Positions 45,414 through 56,079 are shown, counted from the first letter of the stretch. The stretch: DNA of 64,000 nt from Anolis sagrei (GCF_037176765.1 NC_090024.1:242346571-242410570), one strand, 5' to 3'. The notes: generated by a model from the sequence alone, not told the origin. A program made the numbers and translations.

Positions 45414-46069
45414 CCTCTCCTTGCTCTGTGTGGCGAGGCTGTTCGTTTCCCACCAAAAGCGTCTAAATGTTGCTTTCTGTGGTCCAGCCCTCTTACTTTC
45501 TGGAAAAAAAGGCCAATGTGCAAGCATGGGCTCCACCTCCATCCCACAGACGGCCAAAGGAGGGGCCAGACGCAGCCAGCTTTGCAGGACTTGTCATCTC
45601 CTCCAGGCCAGGGAGGAAATGCCACCTCGGCCACAGACGCAGCTGGGCGGAGTGGGACGAGGGACGGACGGAGAAGGCCGGGGTGACACAGAGGCTACGG
45701 CTGGGAACCTTCATCCAAACAAAACAGAGAAAGTCATGCTCTCTTCCAACTCTGTGTTGGGCGACACTACTTACTCAAGATGCCAACAACAGTGGTGGGG
45801 TGCATCGGAAAGCCTTCCCAGACGAACCTGGCTCTGTCTGGACTCTGTCTGTTCAGGCTGGAGCAAAAGTTGCTTGAGAGTTGCATCAGCACCAAGTTCG
45901 TGCTGGACCTCAGGACATCTGTCCTTCCCCAACTCCTGGGACGCTTCTCAAATGGCAACGACTGGGAGCAGAATTTGCCAGATGTGGCCGAACTCACGTG
46001 AAAGAAAATAGAAGGATGGATGGAAATAAGTCTCTTTTTGGATACAGCAACTGCCAGAATCCCCCGATT
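45414..46069 (-). promoter_or_regulatory. FOXS1 upstream region
   Basis: Repeat-free, moderately GC-rich 650 bp directly 5' of FOXS1. It probably includes the 5' UTR and promoter. No TATA box or specific site can be assigned. Confidence 0.4.
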
Positions 46070-46135
46070 CAAGGGTGGGCAAACTTGGGCCCTCCGGGTG
46101 TTTTGGACTTCAACTCCCACCATTCCTAACAGCCG
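46070..46135. repeat. MITE half copy
   Basis: GGGTGGGCAAACTTGGGCCC and GGTGTTTTGGACTTCAACTC match the 12319 family. Confidence 0.75.
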
Positions 46136-46209
46136 ATAGGAGATCTCATTCTGCATCTGCAAACATTCCAAAATCTGAAATACAAAACATTCCTGGTCCA
46201 CTGCAAAAA

Positions 46210-46294
46210 TATACAGGGTTAGTCAAAATGAATAGGCCAATTCGGGTACAATTAATATTCTTATTGGCCTATTCATTTTGACTAACCCTGTATA
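46210..46294. repeat. Compact MITE with perfect 32-bp inverted repeats
   Basis: Arms begin TATACAGGGTTAGTCAAAAT (46210-46241) and are exactly mirrored at 46263-46294, with a 21-bp spacer. Tc1/mariner-like by its TA ends. Only 85 bp long. Confidence 0.88.
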
Positions 46295-46302
46295 CTACAT
46301 TA

Positions 46303-46510
46303 GGGGTGCATCCACACTGTGGAGTTAACTCAGTTTGAGACCACTTTAAGTGTCATGGCACAATGCTAGGGGATCCTGGGAGTTGTAGCTTGCTGAGGCT
46401 TCAGCCCTTTTTGGAAGAGATGGTTCAAACTACATTTCCCAGGATTGCAGAACACTGAGCCATGGCAATTAAAGTGAGTGTCCAACTGCATTAATTAAAA
46501 GTGATTTTAA
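46303..46510. repeat. Palindromic MITE (GGTGCATCCACACTG type)
   Basis: GCATCCACACTGTGGAGTTA ... AATGCTAGGGGATCCTGGGA and a return arm AACACTGAGCCATGGCAATT. A partial copy lies at 53660-53735. Confidence 0.65.
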
Positions 46511-46638
46511 ACTTGGGTTCTTCCACTCTTCTGGGTTCATATACAGAGGTTGAAAACTCTGCTTTCACTAAGTGTAGTGGAGCCTGCAGGATATTTAGCC
46601 TTTTAAAGGGAAAATAGGAGGATTATAATAATAGTATC

Positions 46639-46825
46639 TAGCTCCAGCAGATAAGAGTCCTTTGTCTCACCCTGGTCATTCCACAGATATATAAACCCTT
46701 TTTTCCTAGTTCCAACACACCTCACTACCTCTGAGGATGCTTGCCATAGATGCAGGCGAAACGTCAGGAGAGAATGCCTCTAGTAGACCATGGCCATATA
46801 GCCTGAAAAAACCTACAACATCCCA
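46639..46825 (+). mobile_element. PLE-1 tail with hammerhead-like core
   Basis: Short sense copy with AATAGTATCT at both borders and the core CTGAGGA...GAAACGTC at 46731-46766. 46830-47245 is AT-rich with nothing recognised. Confidence 0.85.
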
Positions 46826-47657
46826 ATAGTATCTTGCTAAATGGGCTCCTTGCGTCCTCTAGTGGCCAGTGCAGGGAATGCAGAACTGCTCATATCTTCC
46901 AAAGCATATGCTACTAGTACACAATCAGCTTTGCATCCACTGATTCAATCAACCATGTTCAAAAATATTTTTTAAATCCAAAAAGCAACTCTTTTGCTTG
47001 TTTATATAAGGAACACTATTTTTCTATGTCACTGAATATAACTGGACTTGGGGTTGGGGTCTCTACGTAATTGAGTTCCCATAACAATAATTGGAAATCG
47101 ACTATATGATCAATACCCTAAGAACATATGAAAATCACACATATGGAATGGAAGATATTTGTAAGCATACATTTTGCTTCTGTATCTTCATACTAGAAGA
47201 TGTTTTAAATAGGGTGGGTGGCAATTAGTCCCAGCTAGAACGGAGCCCTCACTACCTCTGAGGATGCTTGCCATAGATGCAGGTGAAACGTCAGGAGGGA
47301 ATGCCTCTAGACCAGTGGTTCTCAACCTTCCTAATGCCGTGACCCCTTAATACAGTTCCTCATGTGGTGACCCCCAACCATAATATTGTTTAGGTTGCTA
47401 CTTCATAACAGTCATTTTACTACTGTTCTAAATCATAATGCAAGATGTATTTTCATTCACTGGACCAAACTGGGCACAAATACCCAATGCAACCACATGT
47501 AAATGCTAGTGGGGTTGGGGGAGGATTGATTTTGTAATTTGGGAGTTATAGTTGCTGGGATTTATAGTTCCACAATAGAAGTTGCAACATGTATTCAAAC
47601 ATAGCTTGTGAATCACAAAACAAAATAGAGATAGAAAGTTTCTAGCTTGTATATTAG

Positions 47658-48396
47658 TGTGACGGCGCGAGTGGCGCCACCTATGTATAGAACTGTTACT
47701 TGTAAGATTTAAACTGTAGTATTATGCTTAATCCTGCCCCTGTTTACCTTGCTTGTGTACAGATGTATGGATTTGTTGCTTGTAGCTGTCAGTCAGTACT
47801 GTTTGGCTCCACCTCTTCCTGCAAGAGGGGAGAACTTCCTTTCTCTTCATTCTGCCTTCAGAGATCATACCACATGGACCTGAGTAAAAGACTTCATTCT
47901 TAAGGACCCTGATTTAAGTTACCTCTTAGCACCAGTTCTGAGGTTTTCTACCCTGGGGACTCATGCTTTATGTCCAGATCATCCTGGATAACATTGAGGA
48001 GACCCCAGCGCCTTCAAGCCGGTTCTTTTGACAACAGAGGAAGATCCTGAATCTTCAAAACATAGGCCATCTGAACTGGGGTTGTGGTTTGCTCCGGCAT
48101 TCACAGCCATTGAGGAAAGAGGAAACTTGGTGAGGCTTCTCAGCTTCAAACCCCTTGGACCCAGGACTAATTGAGACTGTAACGTATGTTTTCCTTCACC
48201 CTCTGAAGTTTTCCAGCTCATTGCTTTAAAGAAATGACTTTGTGTTCAATAAAACTCATTTTGAGCATTTTACAGTGTTTTGGGTTTTTGGGAGTTCCAG
48301 TTTCCTATAGGAGGGCAAGAAGCAATCCCCTGGGGGAAAGATGCCACGTCCATCCCTCCTTTATTGAGAATAATAGCCCCCAAGCGCGACGGTACA
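47658..48396. mobile_element. Solo LTR fossil inside PLE-2
   Basis: 739 bp, TGTGACGG...GGTACA, flanked by the 5-bp duplication ATTAG (47653-47657 and 48397-48401). Includes an AATAAAACTC polyadenylation-like site near 48250. No internal region. 5-bp duplications fit ERV or Gypsy types. Confidence 0.85.
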
Positions 48397-48732
48397 ATTA
48401 GTCCTTGAGACAGTTAGAGAACTTCAAATATAATCCCAACGGTCTCCGATACAAAATATATTATGAATGCTGATATTAGTAGTCCTTGAGACCGTAAATA
48501 ACCTGAAAATACTTTTAGTCCATGAGAACGTAAACAAATTATGTATAGTTCTTGAGACAGTCAGTGAACTAAAATCTTGTCCATATGGTCTCCAATGCAG
48601 AATATACTCCAAATGATAGTAGTCCTAAAGACCATAAATGGATTGACAATACTTGTAGTCCTTGAGAACGTAAACAAATCTATACTTGTAGTCCTTGAGA
48701 ACGTAAACAAATGACAAGGATCCCTGGGTTGA

Positions 48733-48772
48733 GTTCACCTTGTTTCGGGGGACTTCCCCTTCTTCAGAATGT
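48733..48772 (-). ncRNA. Hammerhead-like motif in the PLE-2 terminal region
   Basis: Minus strand: CTGAAGA (fits CUGANGA), a stem GGGG/CCCC, CGAAAC, AAG, GTG. The third base of the cleavage triplet is G, which is unfavourable, so this copy may be inactive. Confidence 0.4.
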
Positions 48773-48901
48773 TTCTTCTATTTGCTAGCAGGTGGTTCAC
48801 ACCCTACATCCCTGAGTGGGTGATAACAACAGCAAGATAGCAACATAATAGATATGCCAACAAAAGGCACCCAAACCAAAAACACTTAGTGATGATAACA
48901 T

Positions 48902-49710
48902 TGTTGTTGTTGTTCATTCGTTCAGTCGTCTCCGACTCTTCGTGACCTCATGGACCAGCCTACGCCAGAGCTCCCTGTCAGCCGTTACCACCCCCAGCTC
49001 CCTCAGGGTCAGTCCAGTCACTTCAAGGATGCCATCCATCCATCTTGCCCTTGGTCGGCCCCTCTTCCTTTTGCCTTCCACTTTCCCCAGCATAATTGTC
49101 TTCTCTAGGCTTTCCTGTCTCCTCATGATGTGGCCAAAGTACTTCAACTTTGTCTCTAGTATCTTTCCCTCCAGTGAGCAGTCGGGCTTTATTTCCTGGA
49201 GGATGGACTGGTTGGATCTTCTCGCAGTCCAAGGCACTCTCAGCACTTTCCTCCAACACCACAGCTCAAAAGCATCGATCTTCCTTCGCTCAGCCTTCCC
49301 TAAGGTCCAGCTCTCACATCCGTAGGTTACTACGGGGAATACCATGGCTTTGACTAGGCGGATCTTTGTTGCCAGTCTGATGTCTCTACTCTTCACTATT
49401 TTATCGAGATTGGACATTGCTCTCCTCCCAAGAAGTAAGCGTCTTCTGATTTCCTGGCTACAGTCTGCATCTGCAGTAATCTTTGCCCCTAGAAATACAA
49501 AGTCTGTCACGGCCTCCACGGTTTCTCCCTCTATTTTCCAGTTGTCAATCATTCTTGTTGCCATAATCTTGGTTTTTTTGACGTTTAGCTGCAACCCGGC
49601 TTTTGCGCTTTCTTCTTTCACCTTGATTAGAAGGCTCCTCAGCTCCTCCTCGCTTTCGGCCATCAGAGTGGTGTCATCTGCATATCTGAGGTTGTTAATG
49701 TTAACATGCA
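48902..49710 (-). mobile_element. BovB (RTE) LINE, 3' part
   Basis: About 270 open codons on the minus strand: NNLRYADDTTLMAESEEELR, GLQLNVKKTKIMATRMIDNW, VVTYGCESWTLGKAERRKID and YFGHIMRRQESLEKTIMLGK. This is the BovB RT C-terminus. The 10-bp duplication ATGATAACAT is at 48892-48901 and 49711-49720. Open reading and a clean TSD suggest a young insertion. Confidence 0.95.
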
Positions 49711-51349
49711 ATGATAACATGCAATACAGCAAAACAGACTCCCCACATATAATTACTCCCGTCTTGAATGGAATGCTGGCCCTACAGTGAGTTCTTCAGT
49801 TGTGAGCACAGTGGTTGCAGGGAATCAGGAATTTAAAGGCATAGCTTATTACAAACCGGCAGCTGGAATGTAAATTGTCAGTGGATAAGGTGGATAATGG
49901 GGCCTGTTATAGAAAGCAGCTGAGGTCCAGTCTGTGATTAAGACCGGTAGGAAAAATTGTGTTGAGCTTAAAAATCCAAAATGCTTCCCTTTGCAAAAGA
50001 AAATTCTTAGTGTCCATGCGTGGCTTCGTGTGAATTTTTTCTATGATGCAAAACTTGAAGCTGGAAGGTGTATGTCCTTTCTCCAGAAAATGAGAGTAAG
50101 GAGTACAGTCATTGTATTTGTTTTTTATGCAAGAGCGGTGTTCCATTATTCTGACCTTGACCGGTCTACTTGTTATACCAATATAAAGACGGTCACATGG
50201 GCATAGAATACAATATACACAATTTTCTGTCGAGCAGGTGGTCAAATCATTTAAAGGTATAGTGATTTTCATGGTGGGGTGTGTGAATTGTAGAGTTTTC
50301 AATGATTGGGAGCAGCATTCACAGTGTCCCCAGTAAGTATGTCCTTTAAGGCTAGATAGACTTTTTTTAGGTTTAGTGAGATCTGATGTCATCAACATGT
50401 CCTTTAAATTTTTGGTGCGTTCACTAACTGTCTCAAGGACTAATATACAAGCTAGGAACTTTCTATCTCTATTTTGTTTTGTGATTCACAAGCTATGTTG
50501 TTTGAATACACGTTGCAACTTCTATTGTGGTATTGTATATAGATATCTGTGTTTCTTTGACGGGATTTATAGTTCACCTATAATCAAAGAGCATTCTGAA
50601 CCCCACCAGCGATGGATTTAAACCGAACTTGGCACACAGAACTCCCATGACCAACAGAAAACACTGGAAGGGTTTTGTGAACATTGACCTTGAGTTTGGG
50701 AGTTGTAGTTCACCTATATCCAGAGAGCACTGTGGACTCACGCAATGGTGGATCTGGACCAAACTTGGCACAAATACACAAATACTGTATAATCCAGTTC
50801 AAAGCAGACTATCTGAATTGCTGTAGGTTTTTCAAGCTAAATGTTCACTGGTGGAGCTTGGGGAAAATAGACCTTGACTTTTGGGAGTTGTAGTTGCTGG
50901 GATTTATAGTTCACTTACAATCAAAGAACGTTCTGAACTCCACCAATGACAGAATTGGCTCAAACTTCTCACATGGAATCCCCATGACCATCAGAAAATA
51001 CTGTGTTTTCTGATGGTCTTTGGCAACCCCTCTGACACCACTTCGCGACCCCCTCAGGGGTCCCGACCCCCAGGTTGAGAAACACTGCTCTAGACCATGG
51101 CCATATCATAGAATCATAGAATCAAAGAGTTGGAAGAGACCTGGGCCATCCAGTCCAACCCCATTCTGCCAAGAAGCAGGAATATTGCACTCAAAGCACC
51201 CCCCACAGATGGCCATCCAGCCCCTGTTTAAAAGCTTCCAAAGAAGGAGCCTCCACCACACTCCGCGGCAGAGAGTTCCACTGCTGAATGGCTCTCACAG
51301 TCAGGAAGTTCGAATAGCCCAAAAAAACCTACAACAACCCATCTAAGTC

Positions 51350-51640
51350 TTCTTCTTCTATTATTATTATTATTATTATTATTATTGACACAAAAGCACA
51401 GTATGTCACAGCAAACGAGATCTATATGCTGGATTTCGTATCACAAAAACACAAGTCGAACACTTCCCAAGCGTCTAGGACTGTGTGATGCATTTTCGAA
51501 TGATGCGAGCAGATCCAAGTCAGGTGGCCTTTTGCACTTGTTGTTGTTATTACTATTATATTTATTTCTATCTTGCTTTATCTCTTTGAAGGGAACTCAA
51601 AGCAACCTGACATAAAAGCAATAGCATACAATTTAAAATA
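51350..51640 (-). mobile_element. LINE 3' tail fragments with (ATT)n
   Basis: (ATT)n at 51360-51385, GGATTTCGTATCACAAAAAC and a second tail with CTATCTTGCTTTATCTCTTT. Clade not assigned. Confidence 0.5.
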
Positions 51641-51918
51641 TACAAATGAGCAAACATTAAAATAGATTTTTTTTTAAAAAAAACCCTCAGTTCAAATCCG
51701 TCAACTCCTGGACACTTTCAGAGCAAGCCATTCTTCCATTCCCTGCCATCGAAGCCAATGCCGGATAGGAGTCTAAGTTGCAACGAATGCATTGCCTGGG
51801 ATCAGGATAAATGCCCTCCTTCCACATTGCTTGGTGCTCAATGCAATCAGGTCTTGTCCTGGATGAAGGACAGTGTTGGCATTCCCCAATTTCCAAATGA
51901 GCCGGACTTCCAGGCCCA

Positions 51919-52056
51919 TCAAGGGGAGCACATTTGCTTCAGGATCTGGCTCACGTTCCTGGAAGCGTCCGCATTGCCGCACAGAGAGTTCTGGAGCGAA
52001 CTGGAAACCGACTGCTGGACACGAAGGAAGAGATCCCGGGCAAAGACTGGCTCAAC
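51919..52056 (-). CDS. IRF10: IRF gene terminal exon: end of the IRF-association domain
   Basis: Encodes VEPVFARDLFLRVQQSVSSS and a Ser/Asn-rich end NADASRNVSQILKQMCSP, then TGA. The join MAH|VEPVFARDLF matches the IRF4-group order (AHVEPxxARxL). Acceptor TCATCCTTGCAG, phase 0 in, agreeing with the previous exon. IRF-association domains mediate dimerisation and partnering with Ets or other IRF proteins. The symbol is inferred from the position beside FOXS1 and MYLK2 and the IRF4-like sequence. Confidence 0.82.
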   Translation of the reverse strand, partial: VEPVFARDLFLRVQQSVSSSLQNSLCGNADASRNVSQILKQMCSP

Positions 52057-52105
52057 CTGCAAGGATGACCACAGGCAGAAGGTCAGCGTAGGACAGACAG
52101 AAGGA

Positions 52106-52905
52106 GGAAATGAAGGCACGTCTATGGTCCCATATAAAATCCAGAATATCTGCTTTTAATTGGATTATACGAGTGTGCACTGCAGTATAATCCAGTTCAA
52201 AGCAGACTATCTGAATTGCTGTAGGTTTTTCAAGCTAAATGGCCATGTTCTAGAAGCACTCTCTCCTGACGTTTCACCTACATCTATGGCAAGCATCCTC
52301 AGAGGTAGTGAGGTCTGTTGGAACTAGGAAATGAAGGCGCGTCTAGGTTCCCATCCACACTGCCATATAAAATCCAGAATATCTGCTTTGAATTGGATTA
52401 TATGAACCTGCGCTGCTGTATAATCCAGTTCAAAGCAGACTATCAGGATTGTTGTAGGTTTTTCGGGCTATATGGCCATGTTCTAGAAGCACTCTCTCCT
52501 GACGTTTCGCCTACATCTATGGCAAGCATCCTCAGAGGTATTGAGGTCTGTTGGAACTAGGAAAGTGGGTTTATATGTCTGTGGAAAGACCAGGGTGGGA
52601 CAAAGAACTCTTGTCTCTGTTGGGGTTAGGTGTGAATGTTTCAGCTGACCACCTTGATTAGCATTTGATGGCCTGGCAGTGCCTGGAGCAATCTTTTGTT
52701 GAGAGGTAATTAGATGTCCCTGATTGTTCTCCCTCTGTTGTTTTGCTGTTTTAATTTTAGAGATTTTTTTAATACTGGTAGCCAGATTTTGTTCATTTTC
52801 ATGGTTTCCTCCTTTCTGTTGACATTGTCCACATGCTTGTGGATTTCAATGGCTTCTCTGTGTATGTAATAAAGAACAGGACATTTTCCTCAAACGAAGA
52901 CTTTG
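52106..52905 (-). mobile_element. PLE-1/MITE junction duplicated in tandem, then PLE-1
   Basis: A unit of about 225 bp (MITE piece plus antisense PLE-1 tail) is present at 52106-52330 and 52327-52563. The second copy continues as an ordinary antisense PLE-1 to 52905. The hammerhead-like core is in both (52268-52305 and 52498-52540). 52905-53660 is AT-rich and unassigned. Confidence 0.75.
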
Positions 52906-54017
52906 TTTTATACTTCAAGAGAAGAACCAGTTGTTTCTACTTAATGTGAATGTGGCAGTTTTTTTGATATGTGTATTTGTAATATATACATTGAGTTAAT
53001 TTAGTAATTTTTTAGCAATCTAATAATGCTCAAAGTGTGGCAGACCTGAGGAGTCTGTTCCACCCGCCATGCTCTGCTCCATGGGAAGGAGCGAGATGGT
53101 GTATTTGGTGAGTGGCAGATTTGCAGTCTGGTCACTTTGGGGCTTCTTTCTCAAGGGAAGAGGAAGAAGTGCGCTTTTGGAGTCTTAGATTTTGTGCAGG
53201 GAGTCAGGTTCTGCTGTATGGAAAACAGATCTGATCCTTGACATTGTTCTTAGGGAAAGAAGTTATGGTGTTATGGAAGTTTTTGAACTATGTGTTGGAA
53301 GGGCTGCTGGAAAGCTGTGTTTGGCCTAACGGGTGCTTCTCCAAGGAGGGAGAAAAGGATATAATAATATTTGGGTGCATGAGGATGAATGTAGGTACAT
53401 GTGGTGTGAATGTTGAGTAAAAATGTAATTCTCCTTTGTTTGTTTGTTAGCCTTGTAATTGTAAATCCAATGTAGTTGCACAGAATCCATATGTCTAAAT
53501 GTTTTTCTATAATCTGATATACCCTCTCACACTGGAAATTGCAATAAAAAGAACCTATGCTTCAAAGTTATTGAAAAGTCATTCATGGCCTATATCTTTT
53601 CTCTGGCAAGACAGTGTATGGATTGGTAAAGACGTGAACTACTCGTGGTTTTTCATTGCACCAGAATGGAGCCACGGCAGTTAAAGTGGTGCCAGACTGT
53701 ATTCGTTCTACAGTGTAGATGCACCCCTTGTAGGTTGTCCACGTTCAAAGAAGGATTCGAAACCTGATCCCCAGAGTCGTGGTGCAAACATAAACAACTA
53801 CACCGCATTTGTGGAGATTTATGCTCAACCAGAGACCCAGCCAGAAGGTGGTCCTCTACTACAAGAAGACAGTGGGCCCATTTTTACAAAGCTGCAGCAA
53901 GTATGACACTTTCATACATAGCTTTGGAAATGGGCAACTAACTCAATGTTGTACATATTAAACCATGAAAATTAGAGAACACTGTAAATAAATACCCACG
54001 GTCAGCAAGAGACTCAC

Positions 54018-54136
54018 GTGTGCCATGATGAAGCCCTGGAATTTCTGGTTTTGGGCGGCAGGATATTCCTCTCCGAAGCATAAGCTGATCTGGTACTGAG
54101 GAGGTGGCTCGCCGTGGCTCTTGTACGTCTCCAACT
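54018..54136 (-). CDS. IRF10: IRF gene exon: late IRF-association domain
   Basis: Encodes, after the split Gln, LETYKSHGEPPPQYQISLCF and GEEYPAAQNQKFQGFIMAH. xLCFGEExP is a hallmark of the IRF4/IRF8 group. Acceptor TTTGCTGCTCAG, donor GTGAGT. The 119 bp give phase 1 in and phase 0 out, matching both neighbours. Read with the next exon it continues the domain without a gap. Confidence 0.92.
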
Positions 54137-54197
54137 CTGAGCAGCAAAGAGAAGAGAGAGCATTGAATGGTTGCACTGAGCTATCCACACTTTACAC

Positions 54198-54330
54198 CAG
54201 GCATAGGCCAACTTCAGCCTTCCAGGTGTTTTGGACTCCAACTACCACAATTTCTAACACCCTACTGGCTGTTAGGAATTGTGGGAATTGAAGTCCAAAA
54301 CACCAGGAGTGCACAAGTTTGGCCATGCCT
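54198..54330. repeat. Palindromic MITE
   Basis: GGCATAGGCCAACTTCAGCC facing AAGTTTGGCCATGCCT, same family as 12319. Confidence 0.8.
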
Positions 54331-54361
54331 TCTGCAGAGACCGGAACACAATGGATGTTAA

Positions 54362-55577
54362 CCATAGAATCCTAGAGTTGGAAGAGACCTCATGGGCTAT
54401 TCAGTCCAACCCCTTGCCAAGCAGCAGAAAAATCATCTTCAAAGCACCCCTGACAGATGGCCATCCAGCCTGTTTAAAAGCTTCCAAAGAAGGAGCCTCC
54501 ACCACAGAGTTCCACTGCTGAACGGCTCTCACAGTCAGGAAGTTCTTCCTAATGTTCAGATGGAATCTCCTTTCTTGTAGTTTGAAACCATTGATCCATA
54601 TCCTAGTCTCCAGGGCAGCAGCAAACAAGCTTGCCCCCTCCTCCTTATTAACTTTCCTTCACATATTTATACATGGCTATCATGTCTCCTCTTAGCCTTC
54701 CCTTCTTGAGGTTAAACATGTCCAGCTCTTCAAGCCGCTTCTCATAGGGCAAAGGAGAAAGGACTCTTGTCTGCAGGAGCTAGGTGTGAATGTTTCAACT
54801 GACCACCTTGATTAGCATATAATGGCCTGACAGTGCCTGGAGCAATCTTTTGTTGAGGGGTGATTAGATGTCCCTGCCTGCTTCCTCTCTGTTGTTGTGC
54901 TGTTGTAATTTTAGAGTTTTTTTTTTTAATACTGGTAGCCACACTTTGTTCATTTTCATGGTTTCGTCCTTTCTGTTGAAATTGTCCACATGCTTCTTGT
55001 GGATTTCAATGGCTTCTCTGTGTAGTCTGACATGGTGGTTGTGAGAGTGGTCCAGCATTTCTTTCTCCAATAATAATCTGCTGTGTCCAGGTTGGTTCAT
55101 CAGGTGCTCAGCTATGAAATCTAATCACCTCTCAACAAAAGTTTGCTCCAGGCACTGTCAGGCCATTATATGCTAATCAAGGTGGTCAGTTGAAACATTC
55201 ACACCTAGCTCCAGCAGACAAGAGTCCTTTCTCCTTTTCTCTATGAGGAGCGGTTTGAAGAGCTGGACATGTTTAACCTCAAGAAGAGAAGGCTAAGAGG
55301 AGACATGATAGCCATGTATGTCATAGGGAGGAGGGAGCAAGCTTGTTTTCTGCATTCACACCTAGCTCCAGCAGAAAAGACTACTTTGTCCCACCCTGGT
55401 CATTCCGCAGATATATAAACCCTTTTTCCTAGTTCCAACAGACCTCTCTACCTCTGAGGATGCTTGCCATAGATGCAGGCGAAACGTCAGGAGAGAATGC
55501 TTCTTGACCATGGCCATATAGCCTGAAAAAACCTACAACAACCCAGTGATTCTGGCCATGAAAGCCTTCGACAATAC
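54362..55577. mobile_element. CR1/PLE-1 inverted duplication
   Basis: Order: CR1 antisense (54362-54750), PLE-1 antisense (54752-55115), PLE-1 sense (55116-55240), CR1 sense (55241-55352), PLE-1 sense (55353-55577). The CR1-PLE junction CTTTCTCCTTT.. is present in both orientations, so the turn copied flanking CR1 as well as PLE. Confidence 0.75.
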
Positions 55578-55683
55578 AATAAAGTTGTTGTTGTTAGTTT
55601 TATTGTTGTTATTAAATCAGTGAATGGGGGAAGAAAGCATTAAGAAAAGGAAAAGGTGAAGGTGGGAGGGAGCTCTGACTCAC

Positions 55684-56079
55684 GTTGCCGGAATTGCTCT
55701 GCATCCATCAGCTTGTAGGTCTTCTCACGCTCCAGCTTGTTCGGCCGGTCCGCATGGGGTGCCAAGGGCCCCTTCCAGTAGACGCGCCCCTGGCACTGTC
55801 GCTTGAGGAAGACCCCCTCGGGGGCCACCCACATGAGCACCCCCCGGTGTAAGTGGGGCAGCAGCCGGCTCAGCACCCCCGCCCCGCGCGACAGCCGGCT
55901 GTTTCCGGCCAGGACAGATGGGGAGGGCAGCTGGATCTGCTCCATGCCGCTGGGGCCGTAGAGGCAGGGGTTGTCGACAGGCACCGGGAGGAAGGTCAAG
56001 CGGCATCCCTCGGCCGTGCTGGTGGTCACCTCCTTCACCAGGACGTTGCAGTAGTAGAGGCGGATGTGCAGCCAGAAGT
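55684..56079 (-). CDS. IRF10: IRF gene exon: main IRF-association domain
   Basis: Encodes (D)FWLHIRLYYCNVLVKEVTTS, TAEGCRLTF, LPHLHRGVLMWVAPEGVFLK and RQCQGRVYWKGPLAPHADRP, then NKLEREKTYKLMDAEQFRQ. Compared with IRF4 from memory, MLVKELTTSSPEGCR, HLERGVVLWMAPDG, YWDGPLA and DRPNKLERDQTCKLFD are all matched, placing it in the IRF4/8/9/10 group. Acceptor TTTTTGCCCTCCAG, donor GTGAGT. The 396 bp give phase 1 in and phase 1 out. Exonic GC is much higher than the surrounding introns. Confidence 0.95.

Larger units (their letters stand above)
47571..50561 (-). mobile_element. Second Penelope-like family (PLE-2) with GIY-YIG end
   Basis: Flanked by the 14-bp duplication GGGATTTATAGTTC (47557-47570 and 50562-50575). 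About 90 bp at each end are inverted copies (47571-47657 and 50440-50530). The minus frame 49907-50398 encodes a Cys pair (GHCECCSQS), then NCVYCILCPCDRLYIGITSR, KVRIMEHRSCIKNKYNDCTP and KNFLLQREAFWIFKLNTIFP, a GIY-YIG domain with a preceding zinc-knuckle-like motif as in Neptune-type PLEs. The 3' region (48397-48900) has tandem TAGTCCTTGAGAACGTAAAC pieces. Contains BovB and a solo LTR. Confidence 0.82.
47313..51087 (+). mobile_element. SPIN-like hAT copy holding PLE-2
   Basis: CAGTGGTTCTCAACCTTCC at 47313 and GGTTGAGAAACACTG ending 51087. The 8-bp duplication CTCTAGAC is at 47305-47312 and 51088-51095. hAT sequence itself is 47313-47570 and 50562-51087. Confidence 0.9.
47247..51340 (+). mobile_element. 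Outer PLE-1 fragment of a multi-level nest
   Basis: Pieces 47247-47312, 51096-51106 and 51312-51340 join as a PLE-1 tail (CCTCACTACCTCTGAGGATG ... CCTACAACAACCCA). A 3.8-kb hAT copy and a CR1 tip (51107-51311, antisense) are inserted in it. Confidence 0.85.
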
